DNA from: Halorubrum sp. DM2 | GTDB lineage: Archaea > Halobacteriota > Halobacteria > Halobacteriales > Haloferacaceae | Length of the DNA: 64,000 nt | Assembly (NCBI RefSeq): GCF_901686465.1 | Contig: NZ_LR594487.1 | Location: 592,894-656,893 of the forward strand | Direction: 5' to 3' | Part shown: positions 50,082-60,136 of the stretch, piece after piece | Position numbering within the stretch: the stretch's first letter is position 1 | Layout of the letters: every line of letters starts with the position of its first letter | Translations under genes and position numbers: made by a program | Notes under the pieces: model-generated | Database searches by the model: none | Told to the model about the DNA's origin: nothing | The model's input: the letters and a program-made list of their open reading frames with translations, nothing else

Positions 50082-52087
50082 TGAGAGAACCTAGCACTAG
50101 CCGCAAGAGTAGTCGACGAACCGTTCTGAAAGCGCTCGGCGCGTTCGGTGTCGCGGCGGCCGCGAGACCCACCGCGGCCCAAGCCGCCGACGCGGACGCG
50201 AGCTACCGCGAGGCGCTACAGGCGGAACTCACGGCATCGAGCAGACAGCAAAAACAACTCCCCGAGGGGTCGTACGTCTACGGCTCCACCGAAGCGGAAG
50301 CAACCGACGCCTTCTCGCTGGTCGGCGGCGGTTCGGCGACAGCCTTCGACGTGGACAGCGACAGCGTCCCACACACGCGAGCAGAACGCCTCGACGTCCC
50401 CGAGACGGACGACTCGACGGCGGTCGCGTACCGCGGACCGGTGACCGAACACAGCATCGAACCCGGCGACCGGCTTCTCGGTGTCGCGTGGATCCGTAGC
50501 GACGACGGTGCCGAAGCGAGCGCGCGGTTCGGATACGTTGATGCCGACGGGCAGCCGGTCGGCGAGAACTTCGTCCAGCGGGGCGACAACGTCGACGCCT
50601 CCGAGGAGTGGCTGCGGTACTTCTTCCCCGTCGAGGTCGGTGACGCGCCCGCCGCCGGCGACACCCTCGCGCTGGAACTGCAGGTCGGCTCCGCGGAGCA
50701 GACCATCGAGGTCGGCGGCGTCGCACTCCTTGACTACGCCGACACCGGTGTCGGACTCGACACGCTCCCGCCGTACCACTACGACGGCCGGAGTCCGGAC
50801 GCCGACTGGCGCGAGGATGCCCAAGCACGCATTGAGGAGCACCGGACGACGGACATCGAGGTCGAGGTACGGAACCCCGGCGGCCAGCCCATGAACGGTG
50901 CGTCCGTCAATGTCGAGATGGTCGAACACCAGTTCGACTTCGGGAGCGCCGTCTCGGTCGAACACGTCACCGGCGACAGCGAAGACGACCGGATCTATCG
51001 GGAGACGTTCAGCGAGAACTTCAACAAGGCCGTCGTCGAGAACGGCCTCAAGTTCCCCGCGTGGGAGGGCGAATGGGACATGGATAGGGAAGACATTCGG
51101 GCGACCCTCGACTGGCTGAACGAGCGTGACGTTCCGACTCGCGGCCACTACCTCCTCTGGGAGGAGTACCAGACTGACGGCGGCGGCGGGATGAACATCC
51201 AAGACGCAGAGGAGAAGTCCGCCGAGGAGATTCAGGCGGAGATCACCGAGAAGATCGCCGAACACGCCGCCGAGTTCGAGGGCGAGGTCACGGAGTGGGA
51301 CGTACACAACCACCCCGTCTGGCAGTCCAACTTCCGGGACGACCCCGACCTCGGCTGGGAGGCCGTCGACGAGTGGTGGCAGGCGGCCGACGACGTCACG
51401 GACACCGAGCTGTACACCAACGAGATGGGGGCTATCGGTGGCCAGTGGCAGCGCGATCAGTATCTCGACTACATCGAACACCTCGTCGAGAACGACTACC
51501 CGATCGACGGCATCGGGTTCATGGGCCACCACCAGCAGCAGTACAATCAGATACTCGATATCGCGGACATGGAAGCCGGCTTCGACCAGTTCGCGGAGTT
51601 CGGACTCCCGTTGCTGGTTACGGAGTTCGACATCGAGATCTTCGACCGCCGGAACGCTCAGGACGTCGCGGTACAGACGGACTACACGCGGGATTTCCTG
51701 ACGATGGCGTTCAGCAAGGAGGCGGTCGAGGGCGTCCTCTCGTGGGGGTTCTGGGAAGACGACCACTGGCGGCCGACCGGCGCGTACTTCGATTCCGACT
51801 GGACGCTCCGAGAGAACGGCGAGCAGTACTTCGACCTCGTCTTCGGAGAGTGGTGGACCGAGGAGTCCGGCGAGACCGACGGCGATGGGACGTACGCCAC
51901 GGGAGGATTCAAAGGCGAGTACCGGATCACGGCCGAGAAGGGCGCGCTCTCGGAGACGGTCGAGGCGACCGTCGACGACGAGACCGAGACCGTCACCGTC
52001 GAACTGTCCCCGCCCGGAAACGGCGGGGGCAAGGGGCGCGGAAACGGGAACCGCAGAGGCGGTTCCCCGCAAGGTAATGTGAGGTAA
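50081..52087 (+). CDS. Tat-exported GH10-like xylanase with missing acid/base Glu
   Basis: A 668-residue exported protein. The twin-arginine signal is SSRRTVLKALGAFGVAAAA (residues 10-28). Residues about 60-220 look like a carbohydrate-binding jelly roll, about 250-285 a short linking beta unit, and about 285-600 a GH10 barrel (VENGLKFPAWEG, TRGHYLLWEEY, GFMGHHQQQ, WGFWEDDHWRP). The nucleophile is present (Glu515 in VTEFDIEI), but the acid/base position in EWDVHNHPVW carries His411 instead of the Glu of WDVVNE. The tail is an Ig-like strand set and a Gly/Arg/Asn-rich end. It may have altered chemistry, or bind xylan only. Confidence 0.88.
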   Translation: MREPSTSRKSSRRTVLKALGAFGVAAAARPTAAQAADADASYREALQAELTASSRQQKQLPEGSYVYGSTEAEATDAFSLVGGGSATAFDVDSDSVPHTRAERLDVPETDDSTAVAYRGPVTEHSIEPGDRLLGVAWIRSDDGAEASARFGYVDADGQPVGENFVQRGDNVDASEEWLRYFFPVEVGDAPAAGDTLALELQVGSAEQTIEVGGVALLDYADTGVGLDTLPPYHYDGRSPDADWREDAQARIEEHRTTDIEVEVRNPGGQPMNGASVNVEMVEHQFDFGSAVSVEHVTGDSEDDRIYRETFSENFNKAVVENGLKFPAWEGEWDMDREDIRATLDWLNERDVPTRGHYLLWEEYQTDGGGGMNIQDAEEKSAEEIQAEITEKIAEHAAEFEGEVTEWDVHNHPVWQSNFRDDPDLGWEAVDEWWQAADDVTDTELYTNEMGAIGGQWQRDQYLDYIEHLVENDYPIDGIGFMGHHQQQYNQILDIADMEAGFDQFAEFGLPLLVTEFDIEIFDRRNAQDVAVQTDYTRDFLTMAFSKEAVEGVLSWGFWEDDHWRPTGAYFDSDWTLRENGEQYFDLVFGEWWTEESGETDGDGTYATGGFKGEYRITAEKGALSETVEATVDDETETVTVELSPPGNGGGKGRGNGNRRGGSPQGNVR

Positions 52088-52173
52088 TCGGGAATCGGAA
52101 CACAGACGAGAGTGGGAGCGATATCGCCGGACGAACCCTCCCGACGGCCGCCCTCGACACCGTGCGTCTCCGG

Positions 52174-52629
52174 TCAGTTCGTGCGGACGGTGACGAATCC
52201 GGAGAAGTTGAGGATGAGCTGTTGGGTGGTGTCGCCGAACATCGCTTTTCCGGTCGGAGACCGTCTTCGTCCCGTCGTGTACACGTGGTCACAGCCGCGC
52301 TCCTCCGCGAGCTCGATGATGCGACCCGCGTCTATCTCCTCGGTCACGTCCGTGACGACGCTGTACTCGACGTCGAAGTCGGCGAGCGGCTCGCGCGCGA
52401 TGTCGTCGACGAACTGCTTTGCGACGGTCTGTGCGTCCTCGTCGGCGTAGTCTTTGTGTTCCACACGTCCGATCTTGTCGAGCGACTCCTGTGACTCCTC
52501 GAACTCCTCCGGCGTCAGCGGGAAGTACAACACCAGTTCGGCGTCCGCCCCGACGGCGTACGCGGCGGCTTCTCGGAGTAAGTCGCTGCTGTGGTCCGGG
52601 TCGTCGATGGCTACGAATGCGTCCTCCAT
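52174..52629 (-). CDS. Universal stress protein (UspA fold)
   Basis: A 151-residue UspA protein: MEDAFVAIDDPDHSSDLLREAAAYAVGADAELVLYFPL opens it and CDHVYTTGRRRSPTGKAMFGDTTQQLILNFSGFVTV closes it. The GRRRSPTGKAMFGDTTQ segment fits the ATP-binding G-2x-G-9x-G(S/T) loop only in part. Located between the exported GH10 and the aldehyde dehydrogenase, possibly an incidental passenger of the island. Start ATG at 52629. Confidence 0.82.
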   Translation of the reverse strand: MEDAFVAIDDPDHSSDLLREAAAYAVGADAELVLYFPLTPEEFEESQESLDKIGRVEHKDYADEDAQTVAKQFVDDIAREPLADFDVEYSVVTDVTEEIDAGRIIELAEERGCDHVYTTGRRRSPTGKAMFGDTTQQLILNFSGFVTVRTN

Positions 52630-52748
52630 GGCTGTCTTCACGAACCCGTCCCGTATAAAACTCGTCTCTCGAAAGGGAACCGGCCGGAAATGGGACAAAC
52701 GAGGCCGGTTATCTATCGGACGGTGCCTGCGAGACGGACACGATCGGT

Positions 52749-54197
52749 TCAGTAGTTGTCGTAGACGGTCTTCTCGATCGTGTAGAACTCTAACCCCTCG
52801 TCGCCCTGTTCGCGCCAGGTCTCCGACGAGGAGCGCTTGAACCCGCCGAAGGGAACGTGGAGTTCGAGCCCCGTGGTCTTCTCGTTGACCTTCACGACGC
52901 CCGCCTCCGCGTCGTCGATGAACCGCTTGGCTTCGGTGTGGTCGTCGGTGACCACGCTGGCCGAGAGCCCGTACTCCACGTCGTTGGCGACGTGAAGCCC
53001 CTCGTCGAAGTCGCTGACCTCGATGACGGCGATCACCGGGCCGAACACCTCTTCGCAGGCGATCGTGTCGTCGTTGTCGACGTCGGTCAGGACGGTCGGC
53101 TCGACGAAGTGGCCGGTCTCGACCGCGTCGCCGGTCGGCTGCCCGCCCCCCGCCGCGACCGTCGCGCCCTCGTCGCGGGCGATGTCGACGTACTCCAGCG
53201 TCGACTCCAGCTCGTCGGCGCTGACCTGCGGGCCCATCTCGTGGTCCAGCCCCGGGCCGATGTCGATGGCCTCGGCGGCGGCGACGAGCTCGTCGACGAA
53301 CTCGTCGTACACGTCCTCGTGGACGATAGCGCGGGAACACGCCGTACACGACTGACCGGTCGTGCCGAAGCCGCCGGTCGCGACGATCTCGGCCGCCTCC
53401 GCGGGATCGGCCGAGTCGGCGACAAGCGTCGGGTTCTTCCCGCCCATCTCCGTCTGGACCCGTTTCCCGGCGTCCGTGGCCTGATCGTAGACCATCTCGC
53501 CGACCTGCCCGCTGCCGGTGAAAGAGACCACGTCGGTCCCCTCGCTCGTGATGAACTCGCTACCAACCGAGCTGCCCGGCCCGGTGACGACGTTGAGCAC
53601 GCCGTCGGGGAGCCCGGCCTCGTCTAAGGCCTCCGTGACCGCGAGGACGACGCCCGGAGCGGCGCTCGCCGGTTTGATGACCACCGAGTTGCCCGCCGCG
53701 AGGGCGGGAGCGAGCTTCCACACGGGGATGGCGATGGGGTAGTTCCACGGCGTGATCAGCGCCGCGACGCCGACCGGCTCCTTGCGCGTGTACAGCGTCG
53801 TGTCACGGCTGCTCGACCCCTTCACCGTCCCGCCGAGGTCCGAGGCCTTCCCCGCGAAGTAGTGGAAGATGTCTATCGCGCGCTGTACCTCGCCGGCCGC
53901 CTCGGGACGGGCCTTCCCCTCCTCCTCGACGAGCAGTTCGGTGATCTCGTCTTTCCGATCGGCGAGGCTCGTCCCCGCCCGCCGGAGAATCCGTCCGCGC
54001 TCCGGACCGGGCGTGTCCCCCCACTCGTCCTGTGCGGCGGCCGCCGCCTCGACCGCTTCGGCGGCGTCCGCCGCGCTGGACTGCTGGTAGCTCGCTACCG
54101 TCTCGTCGGGGGCTGCGGGATTGTGAACGTCGAACGTCTCTCCCGTCTCCGAGGAGGTCCACTCTCCGCCGACGTAGTTATGATTAAGCTCTGGCAC
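52749..54197 (-). CDS. xacF: Alpha-ketoglutarate semialdehyde dehydrogenase, XacF-like
   Basis: A 482-residue NAD(P)-dependent aldehyde dehydrogenase. ITPWNYPIAIPVWKLAPALAAGNSVVIKPAS, FTGSGQVGEMVYDQA, the general base Glu in VQTEMGGKNP and catalytic Cys in GQSCTACSR are all in place. In Haloferax the last step of oxidative xylose breakdown is such an enzyme of nearly this length (XacF); placement back to back with xacA makes that role likely here. GTG at 54197 has a TATA-like TAAGAATAGT about 30 nt upstream; a longer frame adds 36 unlike residues. Other sugar or amino acid aldehydes remain possible. Confidence 0.85.
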   Translation of the reverse strand: MPELNHNYVGGEWTSSETGETFDVHNPAAPDETVASYQQSSAADAAEAVEAAAAAQDEWGDTPGPERGRILRRAGTSLADRKDEITELLVEEEGKARPEAAGEVQRAIDIFHYFAGKASDLGGTVKGSSSRDTTLYTRKEPVGVAALITPWNYPIAIPVWKLAPALAAGNSVVIKPASAAPGVVLAVTEALDEAGLPDGVLNVVTGPGSSVGSEFITSEGTDVVSFTGSGQVGEMVYDQATDAGKRVQTEMGGKNPTLVADSADPAEAAEIVATGGFGTTGQSCTACSRAIVHEDVYDEFVDELVAAAEAIDIGPGLDHEMGPQVSADELESTLEYVDIARDEGATVAAGGGQPTGDAVETGHFVEPTVLTDVDNDDTIACEEVFGPVIAVIEVSDFDEGLHVANDVEYGLSASVVTDDHTEAKRFIDDAEAGVVKVNEKTTGLELHVPFGGFKRSSSETWREQGDEGLEFYTIEKTVYDNY

Positions 54198-54338
54198 GTT
54201 TCCATGTGCGTGGTTGACCCATACTATTCTTACGGTTCTAACGGGTCGGCGGGTGTCAGCTGAACGGAGGAATTCCGTTCTCGCGCAGCGGCGTGCGTCG
54301 TCCAATACACTTTTCTCAATCGCCGTGAACGTGCTGCC

Positions 54339-55424
54339 ATGTCCGCTTCCGACTACCTTGCGAGCGTGAGGGATCGAGACTGGCAGCAGTTGGAGTCCGG
54401 GACGCTCCGCGTCGCGATGATCAGTCTCGGGTGGTGGACCCGCGAGCAGGCGATTCCCGCGGTCGAGGAGACGGAGTTCTGTGAGACGACCGTCCTCGTC
54501 AGCAGTAGCCGCGAGAAGGCGACCGCGGCCGCCGAGGGGATTCCGTCAGTCGAGACCGCACTCACCTACGAGGAGTTCACGGACGGGGAAGCGACCGACG
54601 AGTACGACGCGGTGTACGTCTGTACGCCGAACGCGCTACACCTCCCGTACGCCGAAGCCGCGGCGGAACACGGGAAGGCGGTCCTCTGTGAAAAGCCCGT
54701 AGAGGCGACCCGCGAACGCGCCGAACGGCTCGTCGAGGCCACCGAAGACGTCCCGCTGATGGTCGCCTATCGGATGCAGACCGACCCGCAGGTCCGGCGG
54801 ATGCGCGAACTGATCGCGGAGGGGGCCATCGGCGACCCCGTGGGAGTTCACGGGAGCATGAGCCAGCAGATGCTCGAAACGGTCTCCGGCGACGCCGAGC
54901 AGTGGCGTCTCGACCCGGACCTCGTCGGATACGGAGCGAGCGTGATGGATCTCGGGATTTATCCGCTCAACACCGCGCGCTTCGTCCTCGACGCCGACCC
55001 CGTCAGCGTGACCGCCCAGATGCGGTCCGTCGACGAGGCGTTCCGCGACGTGCCCGACCAACACGCCGCGTTCACCGTTCGGTTCGACGACGGGACCCAG
55101 GCGGCCTGTACCGCCGGCCAACACGCCGCGTACACGGGTCACCTCCGCGTCGTCGGCACTGACGGCGAACTGATTCTCGAACCGGCTTTCCTCGGACAGC
55201 CCGAACAGACGCTCCGACTCCACAGGGACGGGCGACGCTTGGAGGTCGCCGACGGCCGGCAGGACGTGATGCGAGACGAGATGACCGAGGAGTTCGACTA
55301 CTTCGCCGACCGCGTGCTTCGCGAGGCCCCCATCGGCCCCGACGGCGACCACGCGCTCGTCGATATGCGAACCCTCGAAGCGATCTACGACGCCGCGGAG
55401 ACCGGGGACACCGTTCGGGTGTGA
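54339..55424 (+). CDS. xacA: D-xylose 1-dehydrogenase (NADP+), Gfo/Idh/MocA family
   Basis: A 361-residue oxidoreductase oxidising xylose to xylonolactone, first step of the haloarchaeal oxidative pathway to 2-oxoglutarate. It resembles Haloferax XacA (Gfo6): [46 protein letters not shown] at the N terminus, [35 protein letters not shown] with the family EKP motif, and the His/Asp-bearing [17 protein letters not shown]. The segment MISLGWWT is the modified dinucleotide motif of this subgroup. TATA-like AATACACTTTT about 30 nt upstream of the ATG; divergent from xacF. Confidence 0.9.
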   Translation: MSASDYLASVRDRDWQQLESGTLRVAMISLGWWTREQAIPAVEETEFCETTVLVSSSREKATAAAEGIPSVETALTYEEFTDGEATDEYDAVYVCTPNALHLPYAEAAAEHGKAVLCEKPVEATRERAERLVEATEDVPLMVAYRMQTDPQVRRMRELIAEGAIGDPVGVHGSMSQQMLETVSGDAEQWRLDPDLVGYGASVMDLGIYPLNTARFVLDADPVSVTAQMRSVDEAFRDVPDQHAAFTVRFDDGTQAACTAGQHAAYTGHLRVVGTDGELILEPAFLGQPEQTLRLHRDGRRLEVADGRQDVMRDEMTEEFDYFADRVLREAPIGPDGDHALVDMRTLEAIYDAAETGDTVRV

Positions 55425-55425
55425 G

Positions 55426-55785
55426 CTACGCGGGATCCGCCGTTCCTTGCGCGTCCAGAATATCCAACAGTTCGTTTGCGAACTTGACGGTCCGGAGCGG
55501 GAGTCCGTAGCGCTCCGTGCTCATGTCGTACTCGCGGAGCTCGTCGACGGTCTCGTCGGTGTGAGGCAGCGTCGTCACCGCCTCGCGGACGTCGATCGCT
55601 AGCGTTCCGTCGTCCGTGTCGAGCCACGGCTGGGTCCGCTGTTTCTGGTCGTACTCGATCGAGTGCGTCGAGTCGCCGATCGCCGTAATCACGTCGTCGA
55701 TCGTGCCGATATCGACGCGATCGTCGCCCGCCTCCGAGACGAGGGTCAGCCGCCCGTCGTCGCAGTCTGGGACGTACCGTGTCAT
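55426..55785 (-). CDS. Conserved haloarchaeal protein, unknown
   Basis: A 119-residue acidic soluble protein that ends one base after the xacA stop on the opposite strand. The first half looks like beta strands (RYVPDCDDGRLTLVSEAGDD, HSIEYDQKQRTQPWLDTDDGTLAIDV), the second helical (ETVDELREYDMSTERYGLPLRTVKFANELLDIL). No domain recognised and no cysteine or metal cluster. Codon use is normal for the region. It separates xacA from the transporter operon and may be unrelated to sugar use. Confidence 0.65.
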   Translation of the reverse strand: MTRYVPDCDDGRLTLVSEAGDDRVDIGTIDDVITAIGDSTHSIEYDQKQRTQPWLDTDDGTLAIDVREAVTTLPHTDETVDELREYDMSTERYGLPLRTVKFANELLDILDAQGTADPA

Positions 55786-55886
55786 GGATTGCCGTTACGG
55801 CGTGCGGGTAATAATCCTGTTGTCGCCCGGAGTCGAGAACGGCGGGAGGCTCTCGGGCGAAGCGAGCGCGTCGCGTTCCGGACGCG

Positions 55887-58088
55887 CTACTTCATCACGC
55901 TCGGATCCTCCTCAGCGCCGTCGAGGGGCTCGCTGTTCCAGTAGCGGTGGTTCGGGTCCTCGCGGAAGCACGCCGCCTTGCCGTCGGCGTCGTCGACGCC
56001 CCGGAGGCTCGGCTTCTCCTCGCGGCACGCCTCGCGAGCGACCGGACACCGCGTGTGGAACCGACAGCCCGACGGCGGGTCGACGGGATCGGGCACGTCG
56101 ACCTCGCGGAGCGGCGGCCCGGAGTCGTCCATCTCGTCGAGGTCGAGGTTCGGCGTCGCCCACCGAAGCACCTCGGTGTAGGGATGGCGCGGATCGTGGA
56201 TGAGTCGCTCCGCGGACGCGATCTCGACGATCTCCCCGAGGTACATCACGGCGATGCGGCCGTCCCCGTGTTCGGCGAAATACCGCGCGTTCGAGAGGTC
56301 GTGGGAGATGAACAGGAACGACGTCTCGAACTCGGTCTGGAGTTCCAGCATGAGGTCCATGATCTCGATGCGCAGCGAGACGTCGACCGCGCTGATGGCC
56401 TCGTCGGCGAGGATCGCCTCCGGGTTCATCAGCAGCGCGCGCGCCAGCGCGACGCGCTGCTTCTCGCCGCCAGAGAGCTGATGGGGGTACCGGTCGAGGA
56501 AGTCGTCCGCCGGCGTCATCCCCACGCGTTCGAGCAGCGAGACCATCCGGGCGCGCCGCTCCCCGCGGTCGCTGTCGGGATGGGTGTGCCGGAGCGCCTC
56601 CGCGAGGATATCGACGATTCGGCGGTTGGGGTTGAGCGCGCTCCCCGGGTCCTGATGGATGATCTGGAGCGACGACCGGATGTCGTCGTACGGGATCTCC
56701 CCGCCGCCGGATTTCGCCTCCCAGACGTCTTGCCCGCGGAACTTCACGGAGCCGCCGGTCGGCTCTTGGAGGCCGATCATCGTCTTCCCGAGCGTCGTCT
56801 TCCCGCAGCCGCTCTCGCCGAGCAGGCAGACGAGGTCCTGTTCCTCGATGTCGAGGTCGACGCCGTCGACCGCGCGCACGACCCGAGAGTCGTTGAACAG
56901 CCCCTCGACGAACCCCTGTTCCTCCTCGAAGTGGACCTCGACGTCGTCCAGCGACAGCAGCGGCGGTTCGTCGCTGACTCTCCTCCGAGCGCCGGACTCG
57001 CTGTCGCCGGGGGACTCGACGGCTTCGACGTCGAGGCTGTCCTCCCCGAAGTTGAGGGGGATCTCCTCGCGGGCCTCGTCCCAGTGGTGGCAGGCCGACC
57101 GGTGGTCGGTCCCCTCGTGGGAGACCAGCGGCGGATCGTCAGTCCGACACTCCTCGGTCGCCAGCGGACACCGGGGATGGAACCGACACCCCGACGGGAC
57201 GTTGATCGGCGCTGGCCCCTCTCCCTCGATGGGCTTCATCTCCGAGAGCGGCGCGTCGAGGTTCGGCGTCGCGTTCAACAGCGCTCTCGTGTACGGGTGT
57301 GCGGACCGCTGGATGATGTCGTTTCGCGGGCCGATCTCCGCGAACTGGAACGCGTAGATGATCGCCATCCGATCGGCGAGCGACGCGATCAGCGGGAGAT
57401 CGTGTGTGATGAAGGCGATCGTCAGATCGTACTCGTCTTGGAGCTCTTCGAGTAGCGTGAGGATGGACCGCTGCATCAGCAGGTCGAGCGCAGCGGTCGG
57501 CTCGTCCATCACCAGCACCTCCGGGTCGAGCACCATGCTCAACGCGATCAGCGCGCGCTGTTGCATCCCGCCCGAGAGCTCGTGCGGGTACGACCCGAGC
57601 ACGCGGTCGGGTTCAAGGTAGAGATTTTCGAGGAGTTCGGCCGCGAACTCCATGCCCTCCGAGACGTTCTTGTCATGGGCCTTCAGCGTCTCCTCGAAGT
57701 GCGCACCGACCTTCATCGTCGGGTTGAACGAGCTCATCGCACCCTGGAAGACCATCGAGACCGTCTCCCAGCGGAACTGGCGGAGCTCCTCGTCGCTCAG
57801 TTCGAGGACGTCGACCGTCTCGCCGTCCTCGGGGTGGTAGTGGATCTTCCCGCTGAGAACGCCCGGATCTGGGATGGAGTCCATGAGCGCGGAGGCGAAC
57901 ATCGACTTCCCGCTGCCGCTCTCCCCCACGATGCCGAGTACCTCGTGGCGCTCGATGCTGACGTTCGCGTCGTCGAGGACGTACGTGCGCCCGTCGTTGA
58001 ACGTGACGTTCGTGTCCTGTACTTCGATGATCGGATCCTCGACGGCGTCGTCGGTCGACGGCGTCGAAAGTGCGTTTTCAGTAGCCAT
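55887..58088 (-). CDS. Opp/Dpp-type ABC transporter, fused double ATPase
   Basis: A 733-residue protein equal to DppD and DppF in one chain. First nucleotide-binding domain: Walker A GESGSGKS near residue 56, signature LSGGMQQRA, Walker B VLVMDEPTAALD, then the oligopeptide-type tail with CRFHPRCPLATEEC. Second: GESGCGKTTLGK near residue 440, LSGGEKQRVALARALL, AILADEAISAVD, then CRFHTRCPVAREAC. Both tails have the Cys-rich motif of Opp/Dpp ATPases. It powers import through the two permeases upstream (gap 0 bp). Context points to xylo- or aldouronic oligosaccharides as cargo. Confidence 0.92.
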   Translation of the reverse strand: MATENALSTPSTDDAVEDPIIEVQDTNVTFNDGRTYVLDDANVSIERHEVLGIVGESGSGKSMFASALMDSIPDPGVLSGKIHYHPEDGETVDVLELSDEELRQFRWETVSMVFQGAMSSFNPTMKVGAHFEETLKAHDKNVSEGMEFAAELLENLYLEPDRVLGSYPHELSGGMQQRALIALSMVLDPEVLVMDEPTAALDLLMQRSILTLLEELQDEYDLTIAFITHDLPLIASLADRMAIIYAFQFAEIGPRNDIIQRSAHPYTRALLNATPNLDAPLSEMKPIEGEGPAPINVPSGCRFHPRCPLATEECRTDDPPLVSHEGTDHRSACHHWDEAREEIPLNFGEDSLDVEAVESPGDSESGARRRVSDEPPLLSLDDVEVHFEEEQGFVEGLFNDSRVVRAVDGVDLDIEEQDLVCLLGESGCGKTTLGKTMIGLQEPTGGSVKFRGQDVWEAKSGGGEIPYDDIRSSLQIIHQDPGSALNPNRRIVDILAEALRHTHPDSDRGERRARMVSLLERVGMTPADDFLDRYPHQLSGGEKQRVALARALLMNPEAILADEAISAVDVSLRIEIMDLMLELQTEFETSFLFISHDLSNARYFAEHGDGRIAVMYLGEIVEIASAERLIHDPRHPYTEVLRWATPNLDLDEMDDSGPPLREVDVPDPVDPPSGCRFHTRCPVAREACREEKPSLRGVDDADGKAACFREDPNHRYWNSEPLDGAEEDPSVMK

Positions 58089-59114
58089 TTAGATCGGCCC
58101 CGTGGTCGTCTCCTCGTCCGGTTCCTCGATCGATTCGGACTCCCCGGAGAGGCGCGTCCGCACCCGGGGGTTGAAGATGCGGTCCATCCCCTGACTCAGG
58201 AGGATGAGTCCGAACGACAGGCCAACGATGGCGACCATCGGCACCATGAGCCAGTGGACCGCGTCCAGCGTGAACAGTCCGCCTTGGCTGTACGCGTTGT
58301 TCAGCGTGACGCCCCAGTTCTGCCCGCTGTACGGCAACACGCCGATGAAGTACAGGCCGACGGACGCGAAGATCGTGTACCGGGCCGCGAGCACGAAGTT
58401 CACCATCACGTACGGCATGATGTTCGGGAGGACGTCCTTCCGGATGATACGGAAGGTACCCGTCCCCATCGTGCGGGAGGCCTCGACGTAGCTCTCCTCG
58501 CGGATCGAGAGGACCTGCGAGCGTATCGAGCGACCGAGCCCCGCCCAGTAGTTGATCGTGAGGATGACGCCGAGCAGCAAGGGGTTCTGCGGGTTGATTG
58601 CGATCGCGAGCACGATGACCAACGGTAGCCCCGGAATCGCCATGAAGAAGTCGGATATCGACGTGATGACGGTGTCGACGCGGCCGCCCTTGTACCCCGA
58701 GACGGTGCCGACGAACAGCGCGAGGCCGGTCGCCCAGACCCCTCCTGCCAGTACCATCAGCAGGATGAACGGCGTCGAGTCGATGATGAGCGCCAGCAGG
58801 TCGGTCCCGGACTGGGTCGTCCCGAGCGGGTACTGGAGCGACTGGAACGGCAACAGGAGCCGCTCGGAGGACTGGTTCGGACTGGCGTCCCGCCAGAGAC
58901 CGAACACGTCTACGAGCGCCATCAGCAGGTAGCCGCTCAGGATGACGATGCCCGCGCGAGTTCGACCGTCCGACCACGCGACGACCGCGGGCTCGCGGAT
59001 CGATCGCCGATAAAACTCCGCGAACCGGTCGCGACGGCTGATCTCCTCGGTGGAGGCCTCCGCGCGCCAGCCGAGCTCGGCGGACGTCGCGTCGTCGTTC
59101 GCGTCAGTAGGCAT
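58089..59114 (-). CDS. Opp/Dpp-type ABC permease, DppC-like
   Basis: A 341-residue permease with an N-terminal cytoplasmic segment, one early helix (RAGIVILSGYLLMALVDVF) and the BPD_transp_1 domain with about five more. The ATPase-coupling loop is VEASRTMGTGTFRIIRKDVLPNIMP (EAA motif, E-A-x-x-x-G near its start). An LGTTQSGTDLLALIIDSTP stretch precedes the domain as in DppC. Starts 11 bp inside the end of the DppB-like gene and stops against the ATPase start, so all three are cotranslated. Confidence 0.9.
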   Translation of the reverse strand: MPTDANDDATSAELGWRAEASTEEISRRDRFAEFYRRSIREPAVVAWSDGRTRAGIVILSGYLLMALVDVFGLWRDASPNQSSERLLLPFQSLQYPLGTTQSGTDLLALIIDSTPFILLMVLAGGVWATGLALFVGTVSGYKGGRVDTVITSISDFFMAIPGLPLVIVLAIAINPQNPLLLGVILTINYWAGLGRSIRSQVLSIREESYVEASRTMGTGTFRIIRKDVLPNIMPYVMVNFVLAARYTIFASVGLYFIGVLPYSGQNWGVTLNNAYSQGGLFTLDAVHWLMVPMVAIVGLSFGLILLSQGMDRIFNPRVRTRLSGESESIEEPDEETTTGPI

Positions 59115-60102
59115 TCGAATCACCTGCGCTGATGCGCGGGTCGATGAGGCCGTACGTCAGGTCGGCGATGTAGACGGCGACGACGAGCGTCACCGTGATC
59201 ACGAGGAAACAGCCCATCATGAGGGGGTAATCGTTCGCGTTGAGGGAGTCGATGAGGTAGTAGCCGAGTCCCGGGTACGCGAAGATGTCTTCGAGGACGA
59301 CGGTCCCGCCGAGCCGGAACCCGAACTGGAGAAGCAGGCCCGTGTACATCGGGAGGATGGCGTTCTTCGCGACGTAGCTGGTCGCGATGCGGCTGTCCGA
59401 GAGGCCGCGCAATCTGGCGACCTCGACGAACTCCTCGCCGAGCACTTGAATGCTGTTACCGCGCATGTTGAGCGCTCTCGATCCGATTCCTCCGATCGTG
59501 AACGATGCGATCGGTAACGCCGCGTGGTAGAGGACGCTTCGGATGTAGGGGACCGAGAAGCCCGCCTCAACGCTGCGCGCTGACGCGCTCCCCGTCGGGA
59601 ACCAGCCGAGCTGGTACGCGAGGATGAACACGCCGAGTACGGCGAAGATGTAGTACGGGATCGACATCAGGAAGATGGACACGCCGGTGGTGCCCTTGTC
59701 GAACGGCGACCCCTCCCAGTACGCCTGAAGGGCCCCGATACTGACGCCGATGGCGAACATGAGGATGGTCGATGTCACGACGAGGAAGACCGTCCACGGA
59801 AGCGCGCGAGCCACTACCGCCGCGACGGGCTCGTTCAACGAGATGGACTGCCCGAAATCCAGCTGCAAAATGCCGACGATGTAGTCGATGTACTGCTGCC
59901 AGAGCGGCGCGTCCGGGCGGATGTTCTGTAACGCCTCGATGCGTGCGTTGACCTGTTCGGCCGGAACCCCCCGCTGGAGTAGCGAGATCCGCAACTGGGT
60001 GAACGGCCCGCCGGGGAGCAGTCGGATCAGCCCGAACGTGAGCGTTGCGACCGCGAGAATGGTCGCGGGGATGCGGAGCGTCCGTTTGAGGTAGTAGTTC
60101 AT
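59104..60102 (-). CDS. Opp/Dpp-type ABC permease, DppB-like
   Basis: A 332-residue six-helix permease. The start MNYYLKRTLRIPATILAVATLTFGLIRLLPGGPF is the characteristic DppB opening; a large extracytoplasmic loop follows (residues about 35-100), with LDFGQSISLNEPVAAVV. The coupling loop is FVEVARLRGLSDSRIATSYVAKNAILP. Homologues pair with DppC as a heterodimer. Gap to the binding-protein gene is 34 bp, same operon. Confidence 0.92.
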   Translation of the reverse strand: MNYYLKRTLRIPATILAVATLTFGLIRLLPGGPFTQLRISLLQRGVPAEQVNARIEALQNIRPDAPLWQQYIDYIVGILQLDFGQSISLNEPVAAVVARALPWTVFLVVTSTILMFAIGVSIGALQAYWEGSPFDKGTTGVSIFLMSIPYYIFAVLGVFILAYQLGWFPTGSASARSVEAGFSVPYIRSVLYHAALPIASFTIGGIGSRALNMRGNSIQVLGEEFVEVARLRGLSDSRIATSYVAKNAILPMYTGLLLQFGFRLGGTVVLEDIFAYPGLGYYLIDSLNANDYPLMMGCFLVITVTLVVAVYIADLTYGLIDPRISAGDSNAY

Positions 60103-60136
60103 GTTGGCAAATGTTAGCAGAGACTATCGGCTTGGC

